DNA of 64,000 nucleotides from Anas platyrhynchos. Lineage: Eukaryota; Chordata; Aves; Anseriformes; Anatidae. Positions 11,010-22,573 of this stretch are shown here, in pieces. The DNA lies in NCBI RefSeq assembly GCF_047663525.1, contig NC_092616.1:3757501-3821500 (forward strand). Reading direction: 5' to 3'. The notes beneath the pieces were generated by a model. It did not search any database. It was not told the DNA's origin and worked only from the letters and a program-made list of their open reading frames with translations. The translations under genes and the position numbers were made by a program. Position 1 is the first letter of the stretch, and every line of letters starts with the position of its first letter.

Positions 11010-11275
11010 GCACGCTGTGAAGCCGGGGGTGCAGGCAGGGGTGTCCAGGGCTGTGGTGCAGAGCAGGGTCCCTGCTGTGCCCCAGGGGCTGTGTGCCGGG
11101 GCAGGGCCTCTGCCGCCTGCCAGGCTCAGCACTCAGCCTGCCCGGGGAGCTGCCCAGGGCACTGCGGGGAGAAGCTGCGGGTGGAAGGAGCCCCCCCGGC
11201 AGGGCAGGGTCCTGTTGCTGGTGGGAGGCTGCTGCCTGGGGCAGCCTGCTCACAGATCCACAGCACACCAAGGCA
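11010..11275 (+). repeat. Upstream OR block P2 (copy for OR C)
   Basis: Matches 27520-27770 (+), 46880-47140 (+), 45290-45540 (-) and 63320-63570 (-), beginning at GAAGCCGGGGGTGCAGG and running to about CAGCCTGCTCACAG. In the other copies this sequence directly follows the GTAAGT donor and is the start of the presumed intron. Here the donor is missing. It is open in several frames because of its GC content, with no known domain. Confidence 0.55.
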
Positions 11276-12590
11276 TTTTCAAAGGGAACTTCACTATCAT
11301 ATTTCTTTAGCCTCTGCTTTCAGTTTTCTCTTCTTCATCCTTGTGGAATTGAAAATAGCGGCTTTTTTTTTTTTTTCTAAGATACTAAGATTCCTAAGCC
11401 TTCACGAGGAGCATTCCAAGAACTGTAACAAGTCCCTTTACTGCCCATAGTAAGCTCCATTACCACCTGTGCAGTGTCAGCAGGGTCTGTGTGACCTGGG
11501 CTCTAGGACGTGCCCCCAGCGAGCTGCCCCTGGACAGAGCCCTGCTGCCAGGAGGTGTCTGCAGGGCAGAGCTGAGCACCCAGCTCTGATCGGGTGAGAT
11601 GGGGGCTGTGAGCTGCAGGCAGGAGGCATGGGGACAGAGACCCAGCTGCAGGCAGGGACAGCTGCAGGCAGCAGAGCCATGGGCAGGGAATGGCAGGACA
11701 GTGTTAACAGAGTAGTCTGGCACCTCTCTGTCTGCCCTCAAGCTCACAGGATTCAGGACGTGACTCATAACCTCAGCAGCAGGACCTCCCTCACAACAGA
11801 CCCTTCTGAGTTCCTGTTGGTCCCTCGCCTTGCCTCCCCTGGCAGAAGCCCTGTGCCATTCCTCTCCTTGGCCCTGCAGCTGCTGTTCTTGCTTTATGGC
11901 TCCCTGCAGATCTGGCTTTCAGCTGCAACTCAAGCACTGACCCTCTGGGTCTCACCACGCAGATGTGTGCGTAGGAGGAAGGTGCCCAGAGTTCCCCTTC
12001 TAACCTGCAGGGCTCTGGGCAATGCATCAGGGACAGAGCTGCATCTTTCTTCCAATTTCACAATCCTTGAGCAGCTCAGTGTTGGAAACTTGACTGAGCA
12101 CTAGATGAGTCTGTCTGAGACCAGGGTAGATGGACAGACTGGCTATCCTCACTGCAGTAAGGACAGTCACTTTGCTTGTCAAGAGCTCACCTGGTATACC
12201 TTACAAAAGCCAGTATTTTCTACCCTCTAAAAATGCTTCTGAGTGAGACACAACTGGAACAAAGTAAATCACAAGTACATCAGTAATGAGTGTTAAGAGT
12301 TGTAATGCTGTGAAGTCCATATATATCAGAGAGAGATTTAATCAGAGATCACTCCTGGTTTCTTTTCATGTAGAGCTGTAGGACAGGTCTGAATCCTCCA
12401 GCACCCACAGCAGAGACCACTGCTTCCAGGGCTACATTCCTCCAACACCAACCAAACATCAAGCAAGGGATCAACAGAAATGCCTCAGAAAAGGGAAAGT
12501 CACTGTAGGGGTATTTGGACGGGAAGATAAATAGGTTGTCTCTCCTAATGATCACTGTCTTTTCTTCCTTGGGTAGTCCCCTTTGTCCAG
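11276..12590 (+). other. 5' flank / presumed intron of OR C
   Basis: Homologous to the 5' flanks of ORs D (23543-24762), A (43931-45210), E (27771-29162) and F (47141-48471). Shared anchors are the GAGCTGCCCCTGG...GAGCCCTGCTGCCAGGAGG block and the GTAGAGCTGTAGGACAGG region. It ends in a splice-acceptor-like tract CCCCTTTGTCCAG at 12578-12590, nine bases before the ATG. No coding frame. Confidence 0.6.
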
Positions 12591-12599
12591 GAGGATCAG

Positions 12600-13565
12600 A
12601 TGTCCAACAGCAGCTTCATCACTGAGTTCCTCCTCTTGCAATTTGCAGACACACGGGAGCTGCAGCTCCTGCACTTCGCGCTCTTCCTGGGCATCTACCT
12701 GGCTGCCCTCCTGGGCAACGGCCTCGTCCTTACAGCCATAGCCTGTGACCACCGCCTCCACACCCCCATGTACTTCTTCTTCCTCAACCTCGCCCTCCTC
12801 GACATGGGCTGCATCTCCACCACTGTCCCCAAAGCCATGGCCAATTCCCTTCATGATACGAGGGCCATTTCCTATGAAGGATGTGCTGCACAGGTCTTTC
12901 TTTTTCCCTTTCTTATGTCAGCAGAGTATTTTATTCTCACTATCATGGCCTACGACCGCTATGCTGCCATCTGCAATCCTCTGCACTACGGGACCCTCCT
13001 GGGCAGCAGAGCTTGTGCCCAGATGGCAGCAGCTGCCTGGGGCAGTGGGGTTCTCTATGCTGTGCTGCACACTGCCAATACATTTTCCTTGCCCCTCTGC
13101 CAAGGCAATGCTGTGGAACAATTCTTCTGTGAGATCCCCCAGATCCTGAAGATCTCCTGCTCACACTCCTACCTGAGGAGTTTTTGGGTGCTTGTGGTTG
13201 GTGTCTGGTTAGCGTCCGTGTGCTTTGTTTTCATTCTTTTTTCTTATGTTCAGATTTTCAGGGCTGTGCTGAGGATGCCTTCAGAGCAGGGGTGACACAA
13301 AGCCTTTTCCACATGCCTCCCTCACCTGTTTGTGGTCTCCTTGTTTATCAGCACTGGCTTTTTTGCTTACCTGAAGCCCCCCTCCATCTCCTCTCCATCC
13401 CTGAACCTGGTGATGGCAGTTCTGTACTCGGTGATGCCTCCAACATTGAACCCCCTCATCTACAGCATGAGGAACAAGGAGCTCAAGTGGGCTATTAGGA
13501 AAGTGATTTCATGGATGCTTCTGAATAGAGATAAATTTCCCCTCTTTTTTCCAGAAATGACTTAA
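12600..13565 (+). pseudogene. Olfactory receptor C, family 14-like, one premature stop
   Basis: Starts MSNSSFITEFLLL, as in the intact paralogs, nine bases after an acceptor-like CCAG. It is full length apart from a TGA at 13293-13295 (codon 232, in the third intracellular loop: MPSEQG-stop-HKAF). The frame then continues through TM6-TM7 ([39 protein letters not shown]) to a TAA at 13563-13565, using a slightly extended tail after one extra T near the end. Paralog B has CGA (Arg) at that codon, so a single CpG transition explains the stop. TM3 reads MAYDRYAAICNP, with two unusual residues. It could be a segregating pseudogene. Its presumed upstream exon is also missing. Confidence 0.9.
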
Positions 13566-13870
13566 CTTGGTACCTCCCCTCAATCCTGGTCCATATTTCA
13601 TTGTCAATATTGTTATTGTTCTCTTTGGTATCATTTGATTTATTATGCTCTTAGAGTAATATCTCTTTTTCACCCTACTTCTGCTGAGGATTGACACTTC
13701 TCTGTTTGCTCTTGAGTCTCTACAGATATGTGTCCAACAGAAGGTCGGAGCTGACTCTTACATAGTATCTGCAAAATATAATGGGATCTCCACAGTGCAC
13801 TGTCTGAAGGCTTAGCTGTTTTTTCAAGGTTGTTACCAAGCTTTCCAGAAACTTGTGCCACTTTCCGTCA
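13566..13870. other. 3' flank of OR C
   Basis: Matches the 3' flank of OR D (22570-22330, reverse), with the shared ATAATAAATCAAATGATACC region on the opposite strand. No gene is seen. Confidence 0.5.
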
Positions 13871-14232
13871 CCTATCAGACACTTTCCACCATGTGTCAGT
13901 GGTCATAGTCCTCCAAAGAGGTTCTCAGTGAGTAGAGACTTGCAAATGTGATGCCCATCTCTAAGAAACGTCATAAGGGGGACCCAGGAAACTACAGGCC
14001 TGTCAGCCTGACCTTGGTGCCAGGAAAGGTGATGGGACAGGTCATCTTGAATGCAATCATGCAGCATATGCGGGACCACCAGGGAATCATGCCCAGTCAG
14101 TATGGGTTCAGGAAAGGCAAGTCCTGCCTGACCAACCTCATCTCCTTTGATGACCAGTGACGTGTCTGGGGGATGAGGGAAAGCCTCTTGACATAGTCTA
14201 CCTAGATTTCAGCAAGGCCCTTGCCATTTGGT
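13871..14232 (+). mobile_element. CR1 LINE fragment (fingers of RT), shared with the D locus
   Basis: Encodes [29 protein letters not shown] and QYGFRKGKSCLTNL, then frame breaks. The 5' junction (CACCTATCAGACACTTTCCACC) is the same as that of the CR1 at 21363-22305, so one insertion was inherited by both loci. Here it is cut at about 14232, where the sequence joins TTTGGTAATTCAGATACC, a segment found at the A and B spacers. Confidence 0.8.
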
Positions 14233-17200
14233 AATTCAGATACCATTGCCTACATCATCTGGTCCTTTAACAGGCAGGAGAGGTCGACATGTCACAGATT
14301 TGCTCTGTGCAAGGAGTGAAGTGTGGCATGAAATCTCCAGGGGAGGGAGTGTTTTGTGGTAACTGGGCTCCATGCAGGACAGAAAATCATCATTTTATGG
14401 CTGTAGGCCCAAGTTAGGCTAAAGACCTGAGCTGGGCTGTAGGCCCACTGCCTCCAATTTTTTTAACCATTTCAAACATTTCTCTTCAATCAGCACACTT
14501 CAATCAGCTGAAATGATTGAACACTTCTAATACAATATTTGAGTTGTCCCATGACATTTTTTTTCCCCTTGGAAGTTTATTACAGCAAGAGAAAAAATAC
14601 CAATATTCCCCTGTACTTGCATTGCCAGAACTCTGTCTCTTATGCACTGCATTTCATCTCCCCAATCTTTCTGGTATTTCCACCTGGCTTTATGAAACAA
14701 ACCATGTTGGAAGTCTCTTTTCCAGCATACTATCTGGACATGTGCACTCCCCATTCTTCTCCAGATTCCCCTCCCCTCACTCTTAGATCATTCAGATAAC
14801 TCTCACCTGCACAGTTGGTTCTCAGAACCTGGGGGATCTTCAACCATGCCCATATTTCACTTTTCTATCTCATCATCCCAATACCAACTCTGTAATTGCA
14901 TTTCTAGTCATCATTTCCTACCCATGTCAAACATTTCTTGTATAGTCATTCCTTGTGGAAGGTGCACCTCATCAGAGGCAACTTGGATTTGGCTCACTGT
15001 TGAGGACTATGGGGTTTGCTTGTTTGTGGTTAAATGTTAATAACAACGACATCAAAAATTGCCTGTGTGCAGCCAGTTGTCTGAGGAAAGGAGACTTGGG
15101 ACTTGGAGAAAAGATGCTGTAACATCCCTCTGTGGACTTCAGTGGAGAAGTCTGGAGTAAGGAAAAGTGATGCAAGTCCCAGGTGGCTGATGAGAGAAGT
15201 GGTGGGGATGGAGAGCTGAGCAGCACGGTTGTCCATACAGTCTAGGACTGCAAGGGACTGCTTTTCCACCCATACAGACCTCCTTAGGAGGCACATTGAA
15301 TTCATGACAACTAGAGAATGATGCTATCAGTTCTTCTGAAAACTCTAAACTAATGTAAAATGATATGAAATAAAGAAAATTCTCTTAGAAATTTGGTCAT
15401 TGAATACTTTCTCTTTAAACTGCATTCTTGAAAACTCACTAATTAACTGTGTAAGTCTGAAAGACCAGATGAAAATGGCTGAATGGTAATGAGCCCCATG
15501 GTGAATTTGGTGCTGAGCCCATGGACCTCAGGTAGTGAGAAGAGAATGATGTAACTGCAGGAGAAGTAAAAGTCAGAAGGAAACTTTGAATTGTCTGGGA
15601 GTATTAATGGGCCCCAGTGAGGGTCAATACTGACAAAGCCTCCCCATGGACTTGTTAGAGAACACAATTGGAGGCCATGATTGCAGGTAGGCAAAGGCAC
15701 TGGGCAGGAGACTCTGATGCTGAGTAAAGGCCTTGGTTTGTTTGGTGAAGCAGAAAGGCCAAGCCCTGGCCCCCAGCCCCTGGGCAGGGATGTCCTGTTC
15801 CTCACCCATTGCTCAGGGTTCTTCCTGGGGTAGTGGGATGTGGGGTGTGTGATGTTGTGTGAAGGACAATGCTACGACACCTGCTGGCCTCCCCACTGGG
15901 TTGCAAGGAGGCAACAAGACCCCAGTGTCATGAGCACAGCATGTGTCCTCATGAGCCTCAGTAGCAGAGACAACTGCCATAGCCAAGGGGACAAAGACCA
16001 TGGTGCTGTTGGGGCCTTGCAGCCTTGCCAGTGCACTCGGTCTTCTCCACCACAGGCTGTACTGCACTGTCCAATTCTTGCCCTGTTCTCCCTACTGGCT
16101 GTAGGCACGCACTTCACTTCTCCCCCTTGCTCTCATCCAGGCATTTCCTTACTTTCACTGGTATCTGCCCACCCTCCCTGTCTGTCCTTTGAAACACAGT
16201 GGCACGGGCTGACCACAGACTCCTTCTGGGTGATGTCAGGTCCCACAGCACTACCTTTTCAGTGACATTTCCTCCTCTTCATTCCCACTCTTCTCCTTCC
16301 AAGCAGCACTTTGTCCCACTTGTGACTCTCTCCTGCTATTTCCCACCACCAGAGAATCCTCACCAGGATCTTCCAAGACACATGCCTGCTGCTGGCCTTC
16401 CAGTTTCTCAGATGGACGTAACCAAGTTGTGTGCCCATTCCTGTCCCACCATGTGCTCAGGCAGAAGGGATGTAAAAACCCACACCCAAGGTCTCTTCCT
16501 GCATGGGGCCTATCAGGCTCTCAGACAGAGGGCATCTCACAGTCAGTGTGCCAAGCAGGTGCCTTCTGCTGCCTCATCAGGGATGCTGGCCGGTGTAAGT
16601 AGAAAAGCACAGATGTCAGCCAGGAGGCAAGGGCTGAGACATCAGCTGCTTCAGGAAGCAGTCACCTCATAGGCCCTGTCCCCAGCCATGTTACTGCTGC
16701 TGGCCTGTGTGCTCCAGAGTCAGAGGTGAGCTGATGGCTCCAATGGATTTGAAGTTTCTGATGCGGTTGCTCAATGGCTCCTCTGTGCTTGTCACCATCC
16801 AGAAAGGTTCTGAAAGTGTGCTCCATCCTGTAGTTTGAGTTAATAATGACATTCAGCAGTGTTGGCCCAAGTGCTCATCATTGAGGGATGCTGCCAGGAA
16901 CTGCCTGACAGGAGAACTTTGCAGCACGGATGACACCTGGACCTGATTGTCCAGCCAAATTCCCACCCACAGCCTCATCCATTTGATAAGTCCACATAGC
17001 ACCAATCAGGCTATGAGGAGTCTCTGAGAGACAAAGTCACAGGCCAAGGTGCAGGTAGACAGCGTCCCTTTCTTTCCCCTCCCCTATGGGTTCAGCAATC
17101 CTGTTTTTGTCCTTCAAGTGCCTGGAGGTAGCTGTGGAGAACATCTCCCATCACCTTCTGAGGGACTGAGATGAGGCTGACCAGCCTTAATTCTTTCCAC

Positions 17201-17670
17201 ACATTCTTTTTTTCCTCTTCTTGAAGACAGGTTGGATGTCATTCCAAGTCTCCAGAAAGCTTTCTGGTCCCTCTGGCACATTTGCTGACACAGTCCAGGA
17301 AGGCAGGGGAGGGTGATGCAGGAGACAGGCAAGCACACACAAGACTTTCCCTTGCACACCCAAAGGCAAGGCATTGCAGTGGTTGTGGTATCCCTCTGGC
17401 TCCTGCTGCCTCTCCCAGATGCTGGAGGCACCTCAGCCCCGCAGTGCATTTCTCTGCTCTGCACTCATCTGAGATGCCCCACAGCATGAGGAATGGACAC
17501 AGGCTGAGGGCATTTGTGCTCACTCAGGTTTGGCTAAGTACATGCACAAAATGTACACACTGAAGCCTCATCTGTGCAAGGCACGTAGGTGGACTTCTGA
17601 CTGATCCATTCTGTGTCCTTCTGTGGAGGAACAAAACAACCTCTCTGAGCTGGGTTGAGAGCCAAAAAAA
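14233..17670 (-). repeat. Spacer duplicon, inverted copy (partner of 53700-58680)
   Basis: Reverse-strand match of the OR B spacer and in part of the ERVL-containing spacer. Anchors are CAGCAAGAGAAAAAATACCAAT (14583), CTTACTTTCACTGGTATCTGCCC (16150), CACCATGTGCTCAGGCAGAAGGG (16448) and CCTATGGGTTCAGCAATCC (17083). It lacks the ERVL (present at 34583) and the CR1 (present at 55325), so it serves as an empty site for both. The minus-strand frame 17114-17464 and similar ones have no conserved features. No gene is seen. Confidence 0.7.
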
Positions 17671-17679
17671 GTCACCCAA

Positions 17680-18072
17680 GAAGTAACCAGGACAATATCC
17701 AGCCCTTGTTCTGTACCGTTTATATCATGACAGGTCCCAGACTTTCCAATAAGTCTTCATTAATCAGCACCCCACAATTAAAACACAGATATCATTCCCT
17801 TAGTCTATGGGCCACCTCTCTGAAATCTTCATAAAATGTTCAAGGAGTCCATTTAGTCCATGAATTGGGTTCTATCTGTTGTTGTGGCCCCACAGGACAG
17901 GAGAAGACTTATGTTACATGGAGTGACAGGATACCAATGCCAGCTCAGGTTAGGTCACTGCTGCACTTGCACTACTTCTTGTGAGGCTCCTCTGCCATTG
18001 GTTCGAGTGGTACCTCCTACAGAACATGGCTGTGTGGTTCTTATCTGCCTGCTGGGTTAAACCACAGCACAG
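17680..18072 (-). mobile_element. Decayed ERVL 3' internal remnant with LTR stub
   Basis: Starts with ACCAGGACA followed by ATATCCAGCCC, the same LTR-edge and polypurine-tract arrangement as ACCAGGACA-TCTATCCACCCC at 35171-35190. The text after it matches 53510-53760. It ends at about 18050-18072 with an inverted LTR start (GTTAAACCACAG). No reading frame survives. Confidence 0.5.
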
Positions 18073-20572
18073 ACCAGGCTGCAGAATCTAACATTGCAAT
18101 GAGCTCCTCCCCTCACCCCTGCTCCAGCCTGGGCTTGTCCACAGGCCACAGTCCTTTAGAGATGTACCTGTTCCAACACATTGTTATTTACGAGCCACAG
18201 TCCCTTCAGAGCTTTACCTACTGTGTCATGGAATTACCAGCGGCCACGGATGCTTGCAGGTGTGCCTTCAGAGGTGTGCACTTACCCATGGGCCAAATTC
18301 ACTTCACAGGCCTACCTGATCTAGTGTGGCCTTTTCCATTCCAGAAGCATGACTTGGAGTTCTGGCCTGCAATGTAGAGATTCAATACAAAAACAATTCA
18401 AGCAAATGTGGGTCTGGGACATACATGTATTGGCTGATAGAGGACCATTAGGATCAGGCATTGGAAGAAGCCTGATTAGTTGTGGGGAAACCACAGGTAT
18501 TGGTAAATCCTCAGAATACACAGGGTTGCATTTCAAGCCACAGCCAGTAAGGATGGAGAGAACTGAACTGAGAATGTGAGCGTATGGTAAAAGTCTGCAG
18601 GGATGCAAGCACAGGTAGAGGAAAATGTAGGACAGGCTGTGGAGGGGGATGACAAAGGGCCATTTTGGGGCTGGAGCCCCCCCAGTGGAACTGATGGCCT
18701 CAGGGCTACAGCTGCAGCCTCTTCCACTAAGGCCCACCAGAGGACACTGGTCCCTTACAGCCCCAGGGCCTTGTTACCTCCTCAACAACACAGAGCCTGG
18801 CAACTGTCCTACCAGTGCCCTACACTTGGAATTGCACACCCCACATCACACTGCCCCTGCCAGAGCCCTGAGCAGCCCAGGAAGTACAGGATCCCCCTTC
18901 CCAGGGGATGTGCTCAGGCCTTGGCCATCCTCCTTGGTTGAACACATCAAGGGCTTTCTGAGCCACCTCCCCACTTGATTTGTCACCTGTAAACAGTGCC
19001 TCTGATTTCCTCCTCCACCATCTCCCAGGGACAGGCACCTTGTCTGGTTATTTTTCTCGTGGTTTCTTCTGGGATGGCCCTCATCGGGGTTGGCCAAGAC
19101 CCTCAGACATTTGCAGGCTTGCTTCTGTCTTTACTTCTTGAGAGCCTTGCTCAAGCTTTCAGGATCTGCAGTTCAGGAACTTGGCAGCAGAGGGCGAATC
19201 AACATGCAAAACTCCCTCACAAACCAAGGAATAATTCTTCTAAGTCTTCAATTCTTATGGGGTTCATTAGGGAGATGTCAGGAGTCTCCTTAAAGGGACA
19301 GACTTCAAGAATAAGAATAATACAAAATATAGAAAAGGATTTATTATTTCTGCTATTTCTTTAGTTGTCTGCCTACAGTTAAAGTGATATCAACAATCTC
19401 CAACTGGTATTGATCCTGAATGTCTTCTAACGGACTCTGAGCCTGTAGGGAAACCAAGACCCTTTCTGTCAGGCACTCTATGCACAGTCTTCATCCCTAC
19501 TCCTCAGCCCCACCCTTTCTCTCATCAGCCTCCTGGGACTGACAGCAGCTGTGATAAGCTCTGATATTTTTCCACTAGCATTGCATTGGAATGTTTTCCA
19601 GCCCTTTGGCATCAATTCCCAGCTGCTTTCCTCAGAGAATGAGCTACATGCAGGCACTGAAGGTAATGTCTTAACTGACAGCAATGAAAAATAAAAGGCA
19701 CAGTCCAGTAAGAAATAAAAGACACTCTTCAGCTCCATATTAAACCCATATTACCTCCACTTAGCTCAATTTCCACAATGGAAAACCTTAGAGAAATTGA
19801 AATTATATATATTTTTGTGTCAGGCACAGATTTCAAGGCCACTAAAACCACTCTTTTCCCAGGACTTCATTTCCTGATATTCTTTTTTTGTACTCAGAGA
19901 GTCACATGTTGAAATCTGGAGCTCTCTTGATTTACAGAAGGAAGACAAGAGACAAAACAAATGAAATGCACTAATTTTCAGAATTTTTAGGCTTGTCTAT
20001 GAATTCTCATCCAAATTTGCACACATTTTCCCAAACATGTTCCTTCCCAAAACCTTAAATAGTGAAACTGTGTTCCCAGGACATGCATGTATTGGCACAT
20101 TGCAAATCTCCACCTCAGATCTAAATGGAGCAGAGAGCGATGAAGGTTAGAGGGGCAGGATAGGTCCTGCCTTTAGCTCTTTGCTGTCCACCAATGGTCA
20201 CACCTGCTAGGACTTCCCTTTCGTCCTTCCTCTTTATGAGCTGGCCAAATCTTTGTGGGTGTACAGTTGCATAGCACCATGGCTCTCCATGTGCCAGACT
20301 CCAAGCAATACCCAGAAACCCAGAGAACAGCCTTAGAAAGAGGCCCAGAGCACAACTGAAGAAAGCAAATGTGACTCCTATCTTGCGCGAAGGCAAGACA
20401 GAAGTCAGACAGCCTTTCCTCAGATCCTGCGAAGGTGATGTGTTGAGGGATTTTTGAAACAGCAAGGAGGCCATGACTTGCTGCAGCTGAGCAAACTGAG
20501 TTGCCAGGACGACTATGAGAAGTTCCCATGACAGTGTTCCCACATCGCCTGATTGAAGAATTTAAAAAATAT
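18073..20572. other. Intergenic, unrecognised
   Basis: 18090-18360 resembles, in reverse, the LTR-like repeat at 4346-4714 (CCACAGTCCTTTAGAGATG, then GAGCCACAGTCCCTTCAG). The rest holds only short frames on both strands, such as 20121-20543 (-), without domain features. No homolog was found elsewhere in the window. Confidence 0.4.
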
Positions 20573-20815
20573 TGTTGCCAGCAGCTGGCTTCAAGGACGG
20601 GATCTACGTGACCGCTAATCACAAGGGGGTTGTTTTCTTGCAGGTGGGGTTGTTTTCTTGCAGTTTTTTGACTGCTTTTGACCAATAATATTGTGTGAGA
20701 CACTATCCACCCCTGTTAAGTTTGCTATAAAAGTCAGGCTATTCAGGTAATAAAGAGAGAGTGTGATCTGACTACATGGGTGTCTGTTGTGTTTTTGGTC
20801 ATTCTTCCTGCAACA
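20573..20815 (+). mobile_element. Short solo LTR-like element
   Basis: Bounded by the inverted ends TGTTGC...GCAACA. It has retroviral promoter order: an 18-bp tandem duplication GGGGTTGTTTTCTTGCAG (20627-20663 area), TATAAAAG at about 20724, and AATAAAG at about 20749, followed by a GT-rich stretch (TGTCTGTTGTGTTTTTGG). A 243-bp length fits a compact LTR. I see no matching target-site duplication (AATAT left, AGGAG right), so boundaries or class are uncertain. Confidence 0.55.
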
Positions 20816-21362
20816 AGGAGAGTATTAGAAATTCTGAGAGAATTTCTCCAGCTTCCTGATGAAAGATGCTGGGCTAGATCTTCGGTCTGAGGGACAGTTT
20901 TTGAGGCTCCCAAAGGCACAGGAAAGTGAAAGGGGCATTAGCATGCTATGGATATTCTCCCTTTGCCTGTGGAGCATACAAAGGCATCCAGCCATGGACA
21001 GGCCCAAGGAGAGGGCTCGTCCTTCCTGCGGTCACTGCTGCATTCCAGTCCTTGGGGTGGACCCAAGATGAGGACTTGTTGATGAATTTTGGGCTGAGGT
21101 TCAGCACGCAGGTGGGGAAAACTGTCTCATGGACATGTGCTGGACACAGCCAGAGGAACAGCAGCAAACTGTTGCGGCTGCTGGACCATGTTTCCATCAG
21201 TCAAAGCCCTGACACAGGGCACAGGCATAGTTTTGATGCCACCCAACTGGAAAGATGGTTGCATTAAGGGCTGGAGAATATAGGGCACCAACCAGTTCTT
21301 CCTCAGACACTTCCTAGGCTTGGCAAAGCACCAGGAAACCATGGACTTCTGCATAATAAGAA
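20816..21362. other. Intergenic, no gene seen
   Basis: Short open frames on both strands; none has known motifs. No repeat was recognised. Confidence 0.4.
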
Positions 21363-22305
21363 GCATAGAATCTTAGAATTATTAAGGTTGCAAAAGACCT
21401 CCAAAATCTTCTGGTCCAACCATCCCCCTACCACCAATATCACCCACTAAGCCATGTCCCTAAGTACTACATCCAACCTTTTCCTCTGCACAGCTTTCAG
21501 GCCAGTCTTCCCCAAGCCTGTAGCATTGCATGGGGTTGTTGTGGCCAAAGGGAAAGACGCAGCACTTAGCCATGGTGAACTTCATCCCACTGACCTCTGC
21601 CCATTGATCCAACCTGTCCAGGTCCCCCTGCAGGGCCTTCCTATACTCCAGCAGTTTGACACTTCCCTCCACCTTGGTTTCATCTGCAAACTTACTGAGG
21701 GTGCACTCAATTGCCTCATCCAAATCATCAATAAAGATGTTAAAGAGGGTGGGCCTCAACACCAACCCCTGGGGAACACCACTAATGACCGGTCACCAGT
21801 TGGATTTCACTCCGTTCACCACTATTCTCTGGGCCCGGCCATCCAGCCAGTTTTTAACCCAGCAAAGCGTGTACCTGTCCAAGCCATGGGCTGCCAGCTT
21901 CTCCAGGAGAATACTGTGGGAGACCATGGCAAAGGCCTTGCTGACGTCTAGGTAGACTATGTCAACAGGCTTTCCCTCATCCCCCAGGCACGGCACTGGT
22001 CATAGAAGCAGATGAGGTTGGTCAGGCTGGACTTGCCTTTCTTGAACCCATACCGACTGGGTCTGATCCCCCGGTGGTCCCGCATATGCTGCATGATTGC
22101 ATTCAAGATGACCTGTCCCATCACCTTTCCTGGCACCGAGGTCAGGCTGACAGGCCTGTAGTTCCCTGGGTCCTCTTTATGACCTTTCTTAAAGACTGGC
22201 ATCACGTTAGCAAGTCTCCAGTCATCTGGGACCTCTTTGGAGGACCATGACCACTGATAGATGATGGAAAGTGTCTGATAGGTGATGGAAAGTGGCATAA
22301 GCTTC
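21363..22305 (-). mobile_element. CR1 LINE fragment, frame-broken
   Basis: Minus-strand ORF2 pieces in order: [41 protein letters not shown] (22298-21957), VYLDVSKAFAMVSHSILLEKL (21996-21793), then [25 protein letters not shown] (21765-21460). KAFD reads KAFA and FADD reads FADE, so catalysis is lost. There is an internal deletion in the C-terminal part near 21490, and the 3' end has octamer-like CATAGAATCTTAGAATT. It is an older subfamily than the 8183 copy. The 5' truncation point is shared with 13871. Confidence 0.9.
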
Positions 22306-22573
22306 TGGAAACCTTAGCAACAACCTTGAAAAAACAGCCAAGCCTTCAGACAGTGCACTGCAGAGATCCCATTTTATTTTGCAGATACTATGTAAGAGTC
22401 AGCTCTGACCTTTTGTTGGACACATACTTGTAGAGCCTCAAGAAAAAACAGAGAAGTAGGGTAAAAAAGAGATATTACTCTAAGAGCACAATAAATCAAA
22501 TGATACCAAAGAGAAAAATAACAATATTGACAATGAAAGAAGGACCAGGCCTGAGGGGAGGTACCATGTTAAG
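22306..22573. other. 3' flank of OR D
   Basis: Matches the 3' flanks of ORs C, A and B, including AGAGCACAATAAATCAAATG at about 22483. No gene is seen. Confidence 0.5.
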
